A stretch of DNA of 64,000 nucleotides from Halorussus lipolyticus (GTDB lineage Archaea > Halobacteriota > Halobacteria > Halobacteriales > Haladaptataceae): positions 1,818,955 through 1,882,954 of the forward strand of contig NZ_CP119804.1 in NCBI RefSeq assembly GCF_029338375.1, in the 5' to 3' direction. The translations under genes were made by a program, and so were the position numbers. The notes beneath the pieces are model-generated. The model had not been told where the DNA came from, did not search any database, and was given only the letters and a program-made list of their open reading frames with translations. Below are positions 33,497-42,481 of this stretch, in pieces (within the stretch, counting starts at the first letter, position 1; the number at the start of each line of letters is the position of its first letter).

Positions 33497-35428
33497 TCAG
33501 TCGTCGCCCGAGGCCGCCGCGCCACCCGAACTAACGCCCGTACCCGGTCCAACGTCGATGCCGAGTTCTTCCAGTTTCTCGTCGGGGACCACGCCGTCCT
33601 CCCAGTCCCGAACCTCGTAGTACTCGTCTTTCATCTGGTCGAGTTCCACGAGTTGGCCCTCGGAACCACCCTGTCCGGGGATGGCCTTGGGTTCGCCCTC
33701 CACGAACCGGACCGGCAGGTCGTCGTCACTCCCGTCGAAGCCGACGAGGTTGTTGTAGTAGCGTTCGAGGTTGTAGATGCGCTCGCCCGCCTTCATGAGT
33801 TCCTCCTCCGAGAAGTCGAGGCCGGTCATGCCGTTGAACTGCATGACGTACTCCTCGATGCCCTCGGCGAAGGCGTTGAACTTGCAGATGTCGAAGGAGT
33901 CGCTGATTGCGTGGAGGTCTTGGAAGGTCGCGCAGAGTTCGCCCTTGCCTTCGGGTTCGCTCGGGTCCACCTTCTCCGGGATGCCCAGAATCTCCGCCGA
34001 GGGCGTGTAGCCCCGGAGGTGGCAGGCACCGCGGTTCGAGGTGGCGTAGCCGATTGCCATCCCCTTCATCGCGCGGGGGTCGTAGGCCGCCATCGTCTGG
34101 CCCTTCACGTCGAGGGACATGTCGGCGTCACCGAGTTCCTCGGCGGCTCGCATCGCACCCTCGGCCAAGAGGTCCGCGAGTTCGTCCTCGCGGTGAGCGA
34201 TGCGCTCTATCATCTCTATCATCGTGTCGGCGTCGCCCCAGTCGAGGCCTTCCTCCAAGTGGCCCTCCTCGGTGGCCTCCATCGCCATCGCCATCGTGTT
34301 GCCCACGTCGATGGTGTCCACGCCCATGTCGTTGCACCGGTCTATCATCATGGCCACCTTGTCCCGGTCGTCGCTCATCGAGTTCGGGCCGAGCGCCCAC
34401 GCCGACTCGTACTCGTAGGACTCCATCCGGATGTTGTGGTCCTCGCCCTTGTGATGGACGTTGACCTCGACCTCCTTCTTGCACGCCACGGGACAGGAGT
34501 GACAGGTGGGTTCGTCCACCAGAATGTTCTCCCGGACGTTCTCGCCCGAGACCTTCTCGGCGTCGATGTTGGGTTCCGAGGGGTCCTCCTCGGCCTCGCT
34601 ACTGGTCGAGGTGTTCCGGGCGTTCCGGGTCGGCAGACCGTCCATCTCCTCGGTCAGGTTCATCAGGACGTTGGTGCCATACATCGACAGACCGCCCTCG
34701 TTGGGCGCGGTCACGTCGGACTCCTGAATCGCCTGCATCGCCTGCTTGTGACCCTCTTGGAAGGTCTCTTGGTCGGCGGGCTTGGGCATCTTGGTCGAGG
34801 ACTTCACCACGATTGCCTTGAGGTTCTTCGACCCCATGACCGCGCCGGTCCCTCCTCGGCCCGACGCCCGGTCGTCCTCGTTGATGATGCAGGCGTACCG
34901 GACCTGATTCTCGCCACCCGGTCCGATAGCCATCACCGAGACGTTCTTGCCGACCTTGCCGTCTACCTCGTCACCCAACTCGTCGATGGTGTCGTGGATG
35001 CCCGACCCCCAGAGGTGGGACGCATCACGTAACTCGACCTCGCCATCTTCCACGACAGCGTACACTGGCTCCTCGGCCTCGCCCTCGAACAGCAGGCCGT
35101 CGAATCCGGCCCACTTGAGTCGCGCTCCCGACCACCCGCCGTGATGGGAGTCGGTGACGGTGTTCGTGAGCGGCGACTTGGTGACGACCGCAATTCGGCC
35201 GCTCATCACGGTCTGGGTCCCCGTCAGCGGCCCGTTCATGAACGCCAGCAGGTTGTCCGGCCCGAGGGGGTCCACGTCCGGCCCTTGGTCGAAGACGTAC
35301 TTGACGCCGAGGCCTCGCGCCCCGATGTACTTCCGAGCGTCCTCGTCGTCGATGCCCTCGTAATCTACGCGCTCGTCGCTCAAATCGACGCGAGCAACGT
35401 GGTCTTGGTATCCGCCGAGGTCAGTCAT
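33497..35428 (-). CDS. aor: Aldehyde ferredoxin oxidoreductase (tungsten/molybdopterin)
   Basis: The enzyme oxidises aldehydes to acids with ferredoxin, using a bis-pterin tungsten cofactor and one [4Fe-4S] cluster. The 643-residue protein opens with VARVDLSDERVDYEGIDDED and RKYIGARGLGVKYVFDQG, and has the cofactor region SHHGGWSGARLKWAGFDGLL, IGPGGENQVRYACIINEDDR and ASGRGGTGAVMGSKNLKAIV. Cluster ligands are CHSCPVACKK (~residues 306-315) plus the downstream Cys in DSFDICKFNAFAEG. Its pterin needs sulfur carriers of the MoaD/SAMP type; the SAMP3-like operon is 4 kb upstream. The C-terminus is a Gly/Ser/Asp-rich tail. Confidence 0.95.
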   Translation of the reverse strand: MTDLGGYQDHVARVDLSDERVDYEGIDDEDARKYIGARGLGVKYVFDQGPDVDPLGPDNLLAFMNGPLTGTQTVMSGRIAVVTKSPLTNTVTDSHHGGWSGARLKWAGFDGLLFEGEAEEPVYAVVEDGEVELRDASHLWGSGIHDTIDELGDEVDGKVGKNVSVMAIGPGGENQVRYACIINEDDRASGRGGTGAVMGSKNLKAIVVKSSTKMPKPADQETFQEGHKQAMQAIQESDVTAPNEGGLSMYGTNVLMNLTEEMDGLPTRNARNTSTSSEAEEDPSEPNIDAEKVSGENVRENILVDEPTCHSCPVACKKEVEVNVHHKGEDHNIRMESYEYESAWALGPNSMSDDRDKVAMMIDRCNDMGVDTIDVGNTMAMAMEATEEGHLEEGLDWGDADTMIEMIERIAHREDELADLLAEGAMRAAEELGDADMSLDVKGQTMAAYDPRAMKGMAIGYATSNRGACHLRGYTPSAEILGIPEKVDPSEPEGKGELCATFQDLHAISDSFDICKFNAFAEGIEEYVMQFNGMTGLDFSEEELMKAGERIYNLERYYNNLVGFDGSDDDLPVRFVEGEPKAIPGQGGSEGQLVELDQMKDEYYEVRDWEDGVVPDEKLEELGIDVGPGTGVSSGGAAASGDD

Positions 35429-35585
35429 AGTAACGTTCTATCCTTATATTGGGCCGGAATCCTGTTAGTCGTTGCCGTGATAGCGTAACCGAAACCGGTT
35501 ACACACCGAAATCGAGCGCACCGAAGCGAACCGGACGCCGTCTCGACCACCGGTTTTTACCGGGTCGGAGACGAACCCTCGCCCG

Positions 35586-36017
35586 ATGAACGACGATAGG
35601 TTTCGTCCGCCGGGATGGCTCCGCTGGTTGGCAGTCGCGTTCGTCGCTGGCGGGATTCTGTACGCTTCGGTTCTCGACTCGCCCGGCGGCGGCCTCTCGA
35701 CCCTCGGTCCCTTCGGCGTGTTCGGGATGGACAAGTGGCTTCACGCGGTGGGCTACGCCGTCCTCGCCGGGACGCTCGCCAGCGCGCTCGCCCCCGGCCG
35801 GAGTCCTACGGTCGTGGCCGCGCTGGCGGCCCTGCTGACGGTCGGCTACGGCATCGGTTTGGAGTTCGCGCAGGCCCCGCTGGCCCAACGCTACTTCTCG
35901 GTCGCGGACATGGTTGCCGACGCCGTGGGTGCGTTCGTGGCGGTTCTGGGCTGGCGTCTCGGTATCGAATTCGTGGGCCGGTCGCGCTCGGAGAAACGGC
36001 CCGAGTCGGAGGCGTGA
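35586..36017 (+). CDS. VanZ-family membrane protein
   Basis: The 143-residue protein has four membrane helices: WLRWLAVAFVAGGILYASVL, KWLHAVGYAVLAGTLASALA, TVVAALAALLTVGYGIGLEF, and VADMVADAVGAFVAVLGWRL. The motifs FGMDKWLHAVGYAVL (D-K-x-x-H), YGIGLEFAQ and FSVADMVADAVGA are the three characteristic VanZ-like signatures. VanZ relatives affect cell envelope properties in bacteria; the archaeal role is unknown. It is a single gene between aor (divergent) and the RaSEA gene, 167 bases downstream. Confidence 0.87.
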   Translation: MNDDRFRPPGWLRWLAVAFVAGGILYASVLDSPGGGLSTLGPFGVFGMDKWLHAVGYAVLAGTLASALAPGRSPTVVAALAALLTVGYGIGLEFAQAPLAQRYFSVADMVADAVGAFVAVLGWRLGIEFVGRSRSEKRPESEA

Positions 36018-36184
36018 GTCCGCCGTATCGGACGCTTGCGACGTTAAATATAGTACTTTGCGCGCGAGGAGCGAGACGAACTCCGAAGTGTCCGACCGAC
36101 CGGTTTTCGGACCGGTGAAACCAGACGAATCTGCACGCCACAACCCGAAGCCGATTTACGCGCCCGGTCGCTAGACGCCCTTAA

Positions 36185-37270
36185 ATGAGCAAACCGAGTC
36201 CGGACGTCTACGAGCAGGGCCGGGGGATGGACGCGCACAACAAGGTGATGCGCGACATCCGGGCCCAGAAGGACAAGACCTACGACCCCCACGAACCCAC
36301 CCGAGTCTGGATAGACGAGGACCGCACGCCCGGCGGCGTCTACCAGAGCCTGACCATCATCCTCAACACCGGCGGGTGTCGGTGGGCGCGGGCCGGTGGG
36401 TGTACGATGTGTGGCTACGTCGCCGAGTCGGTAGAGGGCGGGTCGGTCGCCCACGACGCGCTGATGGACCAAATCGACGTGTGCCTCGACCACGAGCGAG
36501 AGAAAATCGAGCAAGGAGAGGCCGACGGCGAGTCGGGTCTCATCAAAATCTACACCTCCGGGTCGTTCTTGGACGAGCGCGAGGTCGGTGCCGAAACCCG
36601 CCAAGCCATCGCCGAGACGTTCTCGGACCGCGAGCGCATCGTGGTCGAGAGCCTCCCCGACTTCGTGGAGCAGGAGAAAATCGAGGACTTCACCGAGCAG
36701 GGCCTCGAAACCGACGTGGCAATCGGTCTGGAAACCGCGACCGACCGGGTGCGCCACGACTGCGTGAACAAGTATTTTGACTTCGAGGACTACATCGAGG
36801 CGAGCGAGGAGGCCGACGCCGCTGGCGCAGGAATCAAGGCGTACCTCCTGATGAAACCGCCCTTCCTCTCCGAATCCGAGGCCGTCGAGGACATGAAGTC
36901 GTCGGTCCGGCGGTGCGCCGAGTACGCCCACACCGTCTCGATGAACCCGACCAACGTCCAGCGGTACACGATGGTTGACCAGTTGTACTTCCGGGACGGC
37001 TACCGCCCGCCGTGGCTCTGGTCGGTCGCCGAGGTGCTGGAGGACACCGCCGACGCCGACGCCATCGTGGTCTCGGACCCGGTTGGTCACGGCTCTGACC
37101 GCGGGCCGCACAACTGCGGCGAGTGCGACGACAAGGTTCAGAAGGCCATCAAGGACTTCGACCTCCGGCAGGACCCGAGCGTCTTCTCGGAAGTAACCTG
37201 CGAGTGCGAGGCGACGTGGGAGGCCGTGGTGGAGCGCGAAAAGAGTTTCAGCCTGCCGCTCACGCGGTAA
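36185..37270 (+). CDS. raSEA: Archaeosine biosynthesis radical SAM protein RaSEA
   Basis: RaSEA works with ArcS to convert the lysine-preQ0 adduct in tRNA to archaeosine by radical chemistry. The 361-residue protein has RVWIDEDRTPGGVYQSLTII, then the cluster motif GCRWARAGGCTMCGY with C-x7-C-x2-C spacing (~residues 65-77), IKIYTSGSFLDEREV, IVVESLPDFVEQEKI and AIGLETATDRVRHDC, which are usual elements of this family. A second Cys set near the C-terminus (HNCGECDDK, TCECEATW) may hold zinc or iron and bind tRNA. It is encoded 14 kb from tgtA/arcS. The symbol reflects the protein name. Confidence 0.93.
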   Translation: MSKPSPDVYEQGRGMDAHNKVMRDIRAQKDKTYDPHEPTRVWIDEDRTPGGVYQSLTIILNTGGCRWARAGGCTMCGYVAESVEGGSVAHDALMDQIDVCLDHEREKIEQGEADGESGLIKIYTSGSFLDEREVGAETRQAIAETFSDRERIVVESLPDFVEQEKIEDFTEQGLETDVAIGLETATDRVRHDCVNKYFDFEDYIEASEEADAAGAGIKAYLLMKPPFLSESEAVEDMKSSVRRCAEYAHTVSMNPTNVQRYTMVDQLYFRDGYRPPWLWSVAEVLEDTADADAIVVSDPVGHGSDRGPHNCGECDDKVQKAIKDFDLRQDPSVFSEVTCECEATWEAVVEREKSFSLPLTR

Positions 37271-37378
37271 GCACGGCTGAGAGGTTCTTTTTTCGAAGAC
37301 CGTGAGGTGTGAGCGAACGCGAACCCGAGAGCGAGGCCGCGAGTATCGACCCACCGGTGGTGAAGACCTCGCGCCGAG

Positions 37379-37969
37379 TCACGACTCCGAGACAGTCGCG
37401 GTATCGCAGGCCAGTTCGGTCGTAATCGTGAACTCCGAAATCTCGTCGGGGCCGACCACCACGTCGGTCACGGAGTCGTTGCAGTCGAACCGCGAGCGCG
37501 GGGTTTCGATGGTGTGCTGGCGGTCGGCGGTGCTGACGGTGCTGTCGTAGGCCCGCGGGTCGGCGAGTTCGACGCCGAGGACGGCGCGGGCGGGGTACTC
37601 GATAGTCTCGTCCAGCACTGTTTGGCCGCCCGTAGCGACCACGACCGAGATTTCGCGCTTCCGGTCGGTGTCGTTCCAGACCCAGATTTGGTGGGGCAGG
37701 TTGTCCTCGGGGTTGGCTACGCCCTCCCGGTCGCCCACCGAGAACGCCCGGAAGGGCCTCGTCTCGGTCGATTCGACCGTGGGGACGATGGGAACGCCGC
37801 GCTCGGCCACGGCGGCGGGGGTGGTCTCCTCGGCGGTCGGCGGCGAGGAGGTGGTCGTCTGCGCTGTCGTCGTCCCGCTCGGCGACTCGGTATCGGTGCC
37901 GAGACACCCCGCGAGACCGAGGCTCAGGCCGATTCCGCAGGTCCGCAGGAGGTCGCGTCTGGAGGGCAT
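37379..37969 (-). CDS. Tat lipoprotein, beta-rich
   Basis: The 196-residue preprotein carries a twin-arginine plus lipobox signal, PSRRDLLRTCGIGLSLGLAG-C-LG, so it should be anchored outside the membrane by a lipid on the first mature Cys. A Thr/Ser-rich linker (~25-50) follows. The mature domain is beta-type: NLPHQIWVWNDTDRKREISV, TVLDETIEYPARAVLGVELA, VVVGPDEISEFTITTELACD. It holds two further cysteines (RFDCNDS, LACDTA), a likely disulfide. No family was recognised. The ATG at 37969 directly precedes the signal; an in-frame extension to 38026 does not resemble a signal. Confidence 0.82.
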   Translation of the reverse strand: MPSRRDLLRTCGIGLSLGLAGCLGTDTESPSGTTTAQTTTSSPPTAEETTPAAVAERGVPIVPTVESTETRPFRAFSVGDREGVANPEDNLPHQIWVWNDTDRKREISVVVATGGQTVLDETIEYPARAVLGVELADPRAYDSTVSTADRQHTIETPRSRFDCNDSVTDVVVGPDEISEFTITTELACDTATVSES

Positions 37970-38691
37970 TAGCGGGGAGGTGGTCGTAGTTCGATAAGTG
38001 TCTTCTGTCGCGGGGCTTCGAGGCATAAGATAATTATTTGTTCTTTTTACAATTATTCATATTTCTTTTCCGTGTGTATATATTGCTTCAAACGCAAGTA
38101 GCAGAATCGACCTGATGGAGGTGTCTTCCGAAGCCCCCGGCCGCTCGCGGTCGCTCCGCGGCATATCCTCGGCTCTCAGCACCGCCCGCCTCGGATAGGG
38201 GCCGCGGAGCGACTAAACTGCACACGACCGGCCGGCCCCTTCATCCCACCCTCCGTGGCTGGTCGGCCGAGCGTTCGCAGTGGTTTGGTCAGTTGATCGT
38301 TCGCCAGCGGTTGATTCACCGAGCGCCCGCCAGCGCCCCGAGGTTTCCCAACCCGTCGTTGCCGACGCGGTGGCGAACCGCTCGCCAGACGAGGACCACG
38401 AAACAGTTTCAACCCGGATTTCGCCGGTCTAAGCCGACCCTACTCGCCGGATACGCCCCGGATAACAAAGTCCGCGAGGAGCGAGTGTCTGACTCGGGGG
38501 TGGCACATCGAGGGCGGTTCCGGGGACCGGGGAGTTCGCCGGGACCGCCGACCCGGTGTGTCGGACACAATGTCCGAGGGATGGGGCGACTACGAAACTA
38601 TCTTCTGTTCGAACGGCTGGATAGAAATTCGGAACAGCGACGAGACCGACGACCAGTGGATAGCCAGCGATACGCCGGTTTCGATAGATAG
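37970..38691. other. Intergenic region with AT-rich promoter segment and repeat copy C
   Basis: Bases 38025-38100 are AT-rich (gataattatttgttctttt) and probably drive the lipoprotein gene. Repeat copy C with its tandem units fills 38121-38332. The rest (38333-38691) has only Arg-rich frames. A short inverted pair ggtgtgtcggacac lies near 38554. Confidence 0.55.
38121..38332 (+). repeat. Dispersed hairpin repeat, copy C (expanded) with three tandem units
   Basis: The core 38121-38251 starts gtgtcttccgaagcccccgg and ends ggccccttcatcccaccc, matching copy B. A perfect 13-bp stem joins gtcgctccgcggc (38150-38162) and gccgcggagcgac (38201-38213), with inner pairing around atatcctcgg and ctcggatagg. 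Three ~26-base units follow from 38255: gtggctggtcggccgagcg, gtggtttggtcagttgatcg and gcggttgattcaccgagcg, each ending in a cgttcgc or cgcccgc block. Confidence 0.78.
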
Positions 38692-38853
38692 ATGACAGGA
38701 ATAGCAGACCCGATAGCGGTGACGGCGGGACCGATTTCGGCGTGGTCGCTGGTAGCGATAGTCGGCTGGCTGGTCGTCGTCGCGCTGGTCTGGCTTCTCT
38801 TTTTCGCCTACGGTCGGAATCGGGGCGGGGACAACCGGAAAACCGAGTTCTGA
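38692..38853 (+). CDS. Small single-helix membrane protein (53 aa)
   Basis: A complete short frame from ATG 38692 to TGA 38853 encodes 53 residues: a polar N-terminus (TGIADPIAVTAGPISAW), one strong membrane helix (SLVAIVGWLVVVALVWLLFF) and a basic cytoplasmic tail (AYGRNRGGDNRKTEF). The positive-inside pattern and haloarchaeal codon choice support translation. It ends five bases before the stop of purQ on the other strand. No family was recognised; similar one-helix proteins are common but little studied in haloarchaea. Confidence 0.6.
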   Translation: MTGIADPIAVTAGPISAWSLVAIVGWLVVVALVWLLFFAYGRNRGGDNRKTEF

Positions 38854-38858
38854 GGACT

Positions 38859-39536
38859 TCAGGCCTCGAACCCGCGCAGGATGCCCTGCCCGTCGGTTCT
38901 GCCGATGTCGGGAAGCGTGATTCGCTCGGGATGAGGCATCAGCACCGCGACGTTCTCGGACTCGCCGAGGACGCCCGCGACGTTCTCCTTCGACCCGTTG
39001 GGGTTGGCTTCGGGCGTGACCGCGCCCTCCTCGTCGCAGTACCGGAACAGAACCCGATTCTCGTCGTTCAGGTCCGCGAGGTGGTCGTCGGTGACCTCGA
39101 ATCGGCCCTCGCCGTGAGCGATGGGCAGTTCGATGACCTCGCCCTCGTCGTAGTCGGCGGTCCACGGCGTGTCGGCGTTCTCGACCCGGACGCGGACTCG
39201 CTCGCACTGGAACCGGGCGGAGGCATTGGTCGTGAACGCGCCGGGAGTCAGGCGGGACTCCGAGCCGATTTGGGCACCGTTGCAGACCCCGAGGACGGGC
39301 GTGCCCGACTCTGCGGCCTCCCGAATCTCGGCCATGATGGGGCTGTTGGCCGCGATTGCGCCGGCCCGGAGGTAGTCGCCGTAGGAGAACCCGCCGGGGA
39401 GCATGATGCCCGAGGGATTTTCGGGCAGGCCCTCCTCGTGCCAGACGAGTTCGGCGTCGATGTCGAGGTGGCCGAGAGCGCGCCGGGCGTCCCGGTCGCA
39501 GTTACTGCCGCCGAACTGGACGATTGCGACAGTCAT
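38859..39536 (-). CDS. purQ: Phosphoribosylformylglycinamidine synthase, glutaminase subunit PurQ
   Basis: PurQ releases ammonia from glutamine for the PurL subunit, which makes FGAM in purine synthesis. The 225-residue class-I amidotransferase begins TVAIVQFGGSNCDRDARRAL, has LPGGFSYGDYLRAGAIAANS, the nucleophile Cys in GTPVLGVCNGAQIGSESRL, and the catalytic His/Glu in LPIAHGEGRFEVTD and VLMPHPERITLPDIG. Its ATG overlaps the purS stop by four bases, so the two subunits are translationally coupled. PurL is not in the window. Confidence 0.97.
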   Translation of the reverse strand: MTVAIVQFGGSNCDRDARRALGHLDIDAELVWHEEGLPENPSGIMLPGGFSYGDYLRAGAIAANSPIMAEIREAAESGTPVLGVCNGAQIGSESRLTPGAFTTNASARFQCERVRVRVENADTPWTADYDEGEVIELPIAHGEGRFEVTDDHLADLNDENRVLFRYCDEEGAVTPEANPNGSKENVAGVLGESENVAVLMPHPERITLPDIGRTDGQGILRGFEA

Positions 39537-39784
39537 CGCTCCGAAATCTCGACCTCGTAGTCGTGGATGGTCGGGTTCGCCAGCAGGCGCTCGGCCATCT
39601 CGTCGGCGCGTTCGGCGGCCGAGCCAGCCGATTCGGCGTCCAAGTCGAGTTCGAACCGGTCGGCCGAGCGCAGACTCTCCAACTCGAAGCCGAGTCGTTC
39701 GAGTGCCTGCTTGGTCGTCTCTGCCTCGGGGTCGAGGACGCCCTCCTTCAGGCGGACCGTGACCGTGGCGGTGTAGGCAGTCAT
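39533..39784 (-). CDS. purS: Phosphoribosylformylglycinamidine synthase subunit PurS
   Basis: PurS is the small bridging subunit that joins PurQ to PurL in the FGAM synthase complex. The 83-residue protein has TATVTVRLKEGVLDPEAETT, KQALERLGFELESLRSADRF and AERLLANPTIHDYEVEISER, the normal full-length PurS pattern with the N-terminal 'K-G-V-D-P-(E/Q)' stretch. ATG at 39784; upstream in-frame codons give a Glu/Arg-rich leader not seen in PurS. It is divergent from purU, with which it shares a ~150-base promoter region. Confidence 0.96.
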   Translation of the reverse strand: MTAYTATVTVRLKEGVLDPEAETTKQALERLGFELESLRSADRFELDLDAESAGSAAERADEMAERLLANPTIHDYEVEISER

Positions 39785-39887
39785 GGTTCGAGATGGTCGT
39801 TCATGCTCAAAAGCCCTTTCGGAATCCGAGTTCGTTTCACGAACTTGCATATACGCGGGAATGTTGCATCGAAACGTCTCCTTTTAT

Positions 39888-39898
39888 CTGCGAGTACC
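39888..39898 (+). promoter_or_regulatory. Probable TATA element for purU
   Basis: The sequence ttttatctgcg (about 39892) follows ctc and sits roughly 45 bases before the purU ATG at 39938. Transcription would therefore start near 39915-39920, leaving a short leader with the Shine-Dalgarno-like ggaggt at 39929-39934. Confidence 0.45.
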
Positions 39899-39914
39899 GT
39901 CAGAACCCACAACC

Positions 39915-39941
39915 ATGTCCCCCGTGCAGGAGGTACGATGA
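39915..39941 (+). CDS. Possible leader peptide upstream of purU (8 aa, ATGA overlap)
   Basis: An ATG at 39915 opens an eight-codon frame (MSPVQEVR) whose TGA at 39939-39941 overlaps the purU ATG at 39938 in the four-base arrangement ATGA. The ggaggt at 39929-39934, three bases before the purU start, lies inside it. It may couple translation of purU to that of the short peptide, or the ATG may lie before the start of transcription, in which case it is meaningless. Confidence 0.3.
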   Translation: MSPVQEVR

Positions 39942-40897
39942 CGAAGCGAGAACTGACCGAAATCACCGTCGTCGGCGACGACGACACCGGACTCGTCGCG
40001 CGCGTCACGACGTTGCTGTTCGAGCGCGGAATCAACGTCGAGGACATCGACCAAGCGGTCCGCGACGACCTCTTCCGGATGACGATGCACGTCGATACCG
40101 ATGGAATGGAGGCCTCCCGCGACGAGTTGCGAGAGGAGCTTCACGAACTCGGCGACGACCTCGGGGTGGACGTGCGGGTCCGGTTCCCGGCCGACCGGGA
40201 GACCCGGCGCATCGCGGTGCTGGTGACCAAGGAGTCCCATTGTCTGGAACGGCTCTGTGAGGCCGCGGAGGCGGGCGCGTTGGACGCCGAGCTTTCGGTC
40301 GTCGTCGGCAACCACTCCGACCTCCAACCGGTCGCCACCGAGTACGGCATCCCCTTCCACGACATCGGCGACGCCGAGGGCAACCCCGACGAGGACGAAC
40401 TGCTCGAACTCCTCGCCGAGTACGACACCGACCTCGTGGTGCTGGCCCGGTACATGCGGATTCTCGGGCCGAACGTGGTCTTCCGGTACGAGGGTCGCAT
40501 CATCAACGTGCATCCCTCGCTCCTGCCCGCTTTCCCCGGCGCGAAGGCCTACCGGCAGGCGGTCGAGGCCGGCGTCCGAATCGCGGGGGTGACGGGCCAC
40601 TACGTGACCACCGACTTGGACCAAGGTCCCATCGTGGCCCAGCGAGCGTTCAACGTGCCGGATGGCGCGGGCGTCGATGTGCTGAAAGAGCGCGGCCAAC
40701 CGCTCGAAGCTGAGGTCCTGCTGGAGGCGGTTCGGTTGCACCTCGCGGACGACGTGGCGGTCCACCGCGGCCGGACCGAACTGCGCGAGGACACCGACGA
40801 CTCGGACTACCAACTCGGGATGGGTCCGGAGTTGGACCGGGCGACTCCTGACCGGCCGACGGATAGGTCGGTCGTGGTACCGCAGACCGACGATTGA
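39938..40897 (+). CDS. purU: Formyltetrahydrofolate deformylase
   Basis: PurU hydrolyses 10-formyl-THF to formate and THF, feeding formate-dependent purine steps. The 319-residue protein has an N-terminal ACT domain (LTEITVVGDDDTGLVARVTT, LLFERGINVEDIDQAVRDDL, residues ~1-85). A formyltransferase domain follows with RIAVLVTKESHCLERLCEAA, VVVGNHSDLQPVATEYGIPF, VVLARYMRILGPNVVFRYEG, the catalytic HPSLLPAFPGAKAYRQA and GVTGHYVTTDLDQGPI. The C-terminal ~35 residues (after HRGRTELREDTDD) form an acidic/Pro/Arg tail not needed for catalysis. The ACT domain may bind glycine or methionine as effector. It is divergent from purS-purQ. Confidence 0.93.
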   Translation: MTKRELTEITVVGDDDTGLVARVTTLLFERGINVEDIDQAVRDDLFRMTMHVDTDGMEASRDELREELHELGDDLGVDVRVRFPADRETRRIAVLVTKESHCLERLCEAAEAGALDAELSVVVGNHSDLQPVATEYGIPFHDIGDAEGNPDEDELLELLAEYDTDLVVLARYMRILGPNVVFRYEGRIINVHPSLLPAFPGAKAYRQAVEAGVRIAGVTGHYVTTDLDQGPIVAQRAFNVPDGAGVDVLKERGQPLEAEVLLEAVRLHLADDVAVHRGRTELREDTDDSDYQLGMGPELDRATPDRPTDRSVVVPQTDD

Positions 40898-41065
40898 CAG
40901 GTCGGTCGTGGTTCCATAGGCCGACGACTGAGGACTGGCGACCCTGCGACCGGTTTCGAGCCACATCGAGCCTAATTATCTCTTTCGGTTAGTGAGACCG
41001 GTAACGTGAGGCTGGAATCCGTAACCGGCGGATAACAAAGACGGGTGGACGCAAAGGCCACCCCA

Positions 41066-42481
41066 ATGCGTTCTCGGGACGCGGTTAGAGTGCTGTTCGT
41101 CGGACTCATCGTGGCCTCGGCGTTCGTGGTCGGAAGCGGGTACCTCTCCGCAGAGTCCTCGGCGTCGGTCGAGGGCCGGCCGACGTTCGACGCGCCGCGG
41201 GCCGACGGCATCACGGTGGTCGCCACCGACTCGAACACGTGGATGGGCGAGGCCAGCGACGGACCGCGAGCGCGGGCCGAACTGGTCGCGTTTCGGTCCA
41301 ACGGGAGCGTGCTGTACTACAACGATTCGCACACGCGCTACTGGGACGTGGACCCGGTGAAAGGCGAGTCCCGGACCGTGATGTACGTCTCTGCCGACCA
41401 CCTCAACGCCTCGGAGTGTTCGGCGACGACGCCCTGCACTAGAAACGTGGTCGAGGAGGTGAACCTCTCGACGGGCGAGGTCACGGAACTCTACGCCCGA
41501 ATCACGCCGCGAAAGCACTCGACGCGGTGGCACGACGTGGACCGAATCGGCGAAAATCGGCTGGTGGTGGCCGACATCGCCCAAGACCGGGTGTACGTCG
41601 TCGATACCGAGACGGGACTGGTCGAGTGGTCGTGGGACGCCCAGAGCGAGTACCCCCTAGAGGGCGGCGGGCCGTATCCCGAGGACTGGACTCACATCAA
41701 CGACGTGACCGTGCTGGACGACGGCACCATCATGGTCAGCATGCGGAATCAGGACCAAGTGGTGTTCCTAAGCCGCGAGACCGGTCTGCTCGAAAACCGG
41801 ACGCTGGGCGAGGACGGCCGCCACGACATCATCTACGAGCAACACAACCCCGACTACATCAACGAGTCGAACGGCGGTCCCGCGGTGCTGGTCGGCGACT
41901 CGGAGAACAACCGCGTGATAGAGTACCAGCGCGAGGAGGGCGCGAACGGAACCGGCGACTGGGAGCAGTCGTGGATTTGGCAGGACGCCCGGATGCAGTG
42001 GCCGCGGGACGCCGACCGCCTGCCGGGCGGCAACACCCTCATCACCGACTCGAACGGCAACCGCGTCTTCGAGGTGAACCCGCAGGGAGAAATCGTCTGG
42101 AGCGTGGACGTGGCGTTCCCCTACGAGGCCGAACGCCTCGGTACGGGCGACGAGAGTACCGGCGGCCCGAGCGCCGCCAGCGCGGACCTCCAGTCGAAGA
42201 CCGGCGGCGGCGGGAGCGCGGCCAACCCCTTCGACAACACCGCGAACTCGGGCGAGGAGACGGGGGTCCTCGACCGAGCGTGGGCCGTCGTCCGGGGCCT
42301 CCTGCCCGGCCGGACCGCCAACGGCCTGATGTACGTCACGCCGGTCTGGATGGGCGGCCCGGAGGTGCTGGCGCTCGGCGCTATCGTGCTGACCCTGCTG
42401 GTGTGGTTGCTCGCGGAACTCTACTGGTCGTCGTGGACGGCCTCGGTCAGTTCGCCGGTCTCGATTTCGCGTCGAAGATAG
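41066..42481 (+). CDS. Arylsulfotransferase-like beta-propeller protein with membrane anchors
   Basis: The 471-residue protein has an N-terminal signal-anchor helix (RVLFVGLIVASAFVVGSGYL) and a C-terminal helix (EVLALGAIVLTLLVWLLAEL) followed by a basic tail. The large part between is external and shows blade-like repeats of the ASST (arylsulfotransferase) family: ITVVATDSNTWMGEASDG, RWHDVDRIGENRLVVADIAQ, WTHINDVTVLDDGTIMVSMR, QWPRDADRLPGGNTLITDSN and RVFEVNPQGEIVWSVDV. ASST enzymes move sulfate between phenols; conserved His in KHSTRWHDVD and WTHIND could be active-site residues, but activity in archaea is untested. A Gly/Ser/Asn-rich stalk precedes the last helix. Confidence 0.82.
   Translation: MRSRDAVRVLFVGLIVASAFVVGSGYLSAESSASVEGRPTFDAPRADGITVVATDSNTWMGEASDGPRARAELVAFRSNGSVLYYNDSHTRYWDVDPVKGESRTVMYVSADHLNASECSATTPCTRNVVEEVNLSTGEVTELYARITPRKHSTRWHDVDRIGENRLVVADIAQDRVYVVDTETGLVEWSWDAQSEYPLEGGGPYPEDWTHINDVTVLDDGTIMVSMRNQDQVVFLSRETGLLENRTLGEDGRHDIIYEQHNPDYINESNGGPAVLVGDSENNRVIEYQREEGANGTGDWEQSWIWQDARMQWPRDADRLPGGNTLITDSNGNRVFEVNPQGEIVWSVDVAFPYEAERLGTGDESTGGPSAASADLQSKTGGGGSAANPFDNTANSGEETGVLDRAWAVVRGLLPGRTANGLMYVTPVWMGGPEVLALGAIVLTLLVWLLAELYWSSWTASVSSPVSISRRR

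Noticed and set aside
38590..39207. A minus-strand frame across the purQ 3' end and the repeat-C gap
   Set aside because: It is out of frame with purQ and Arg-rich; the 53-codon membrane frame at 38692 on the other strand is the better coding candidate.
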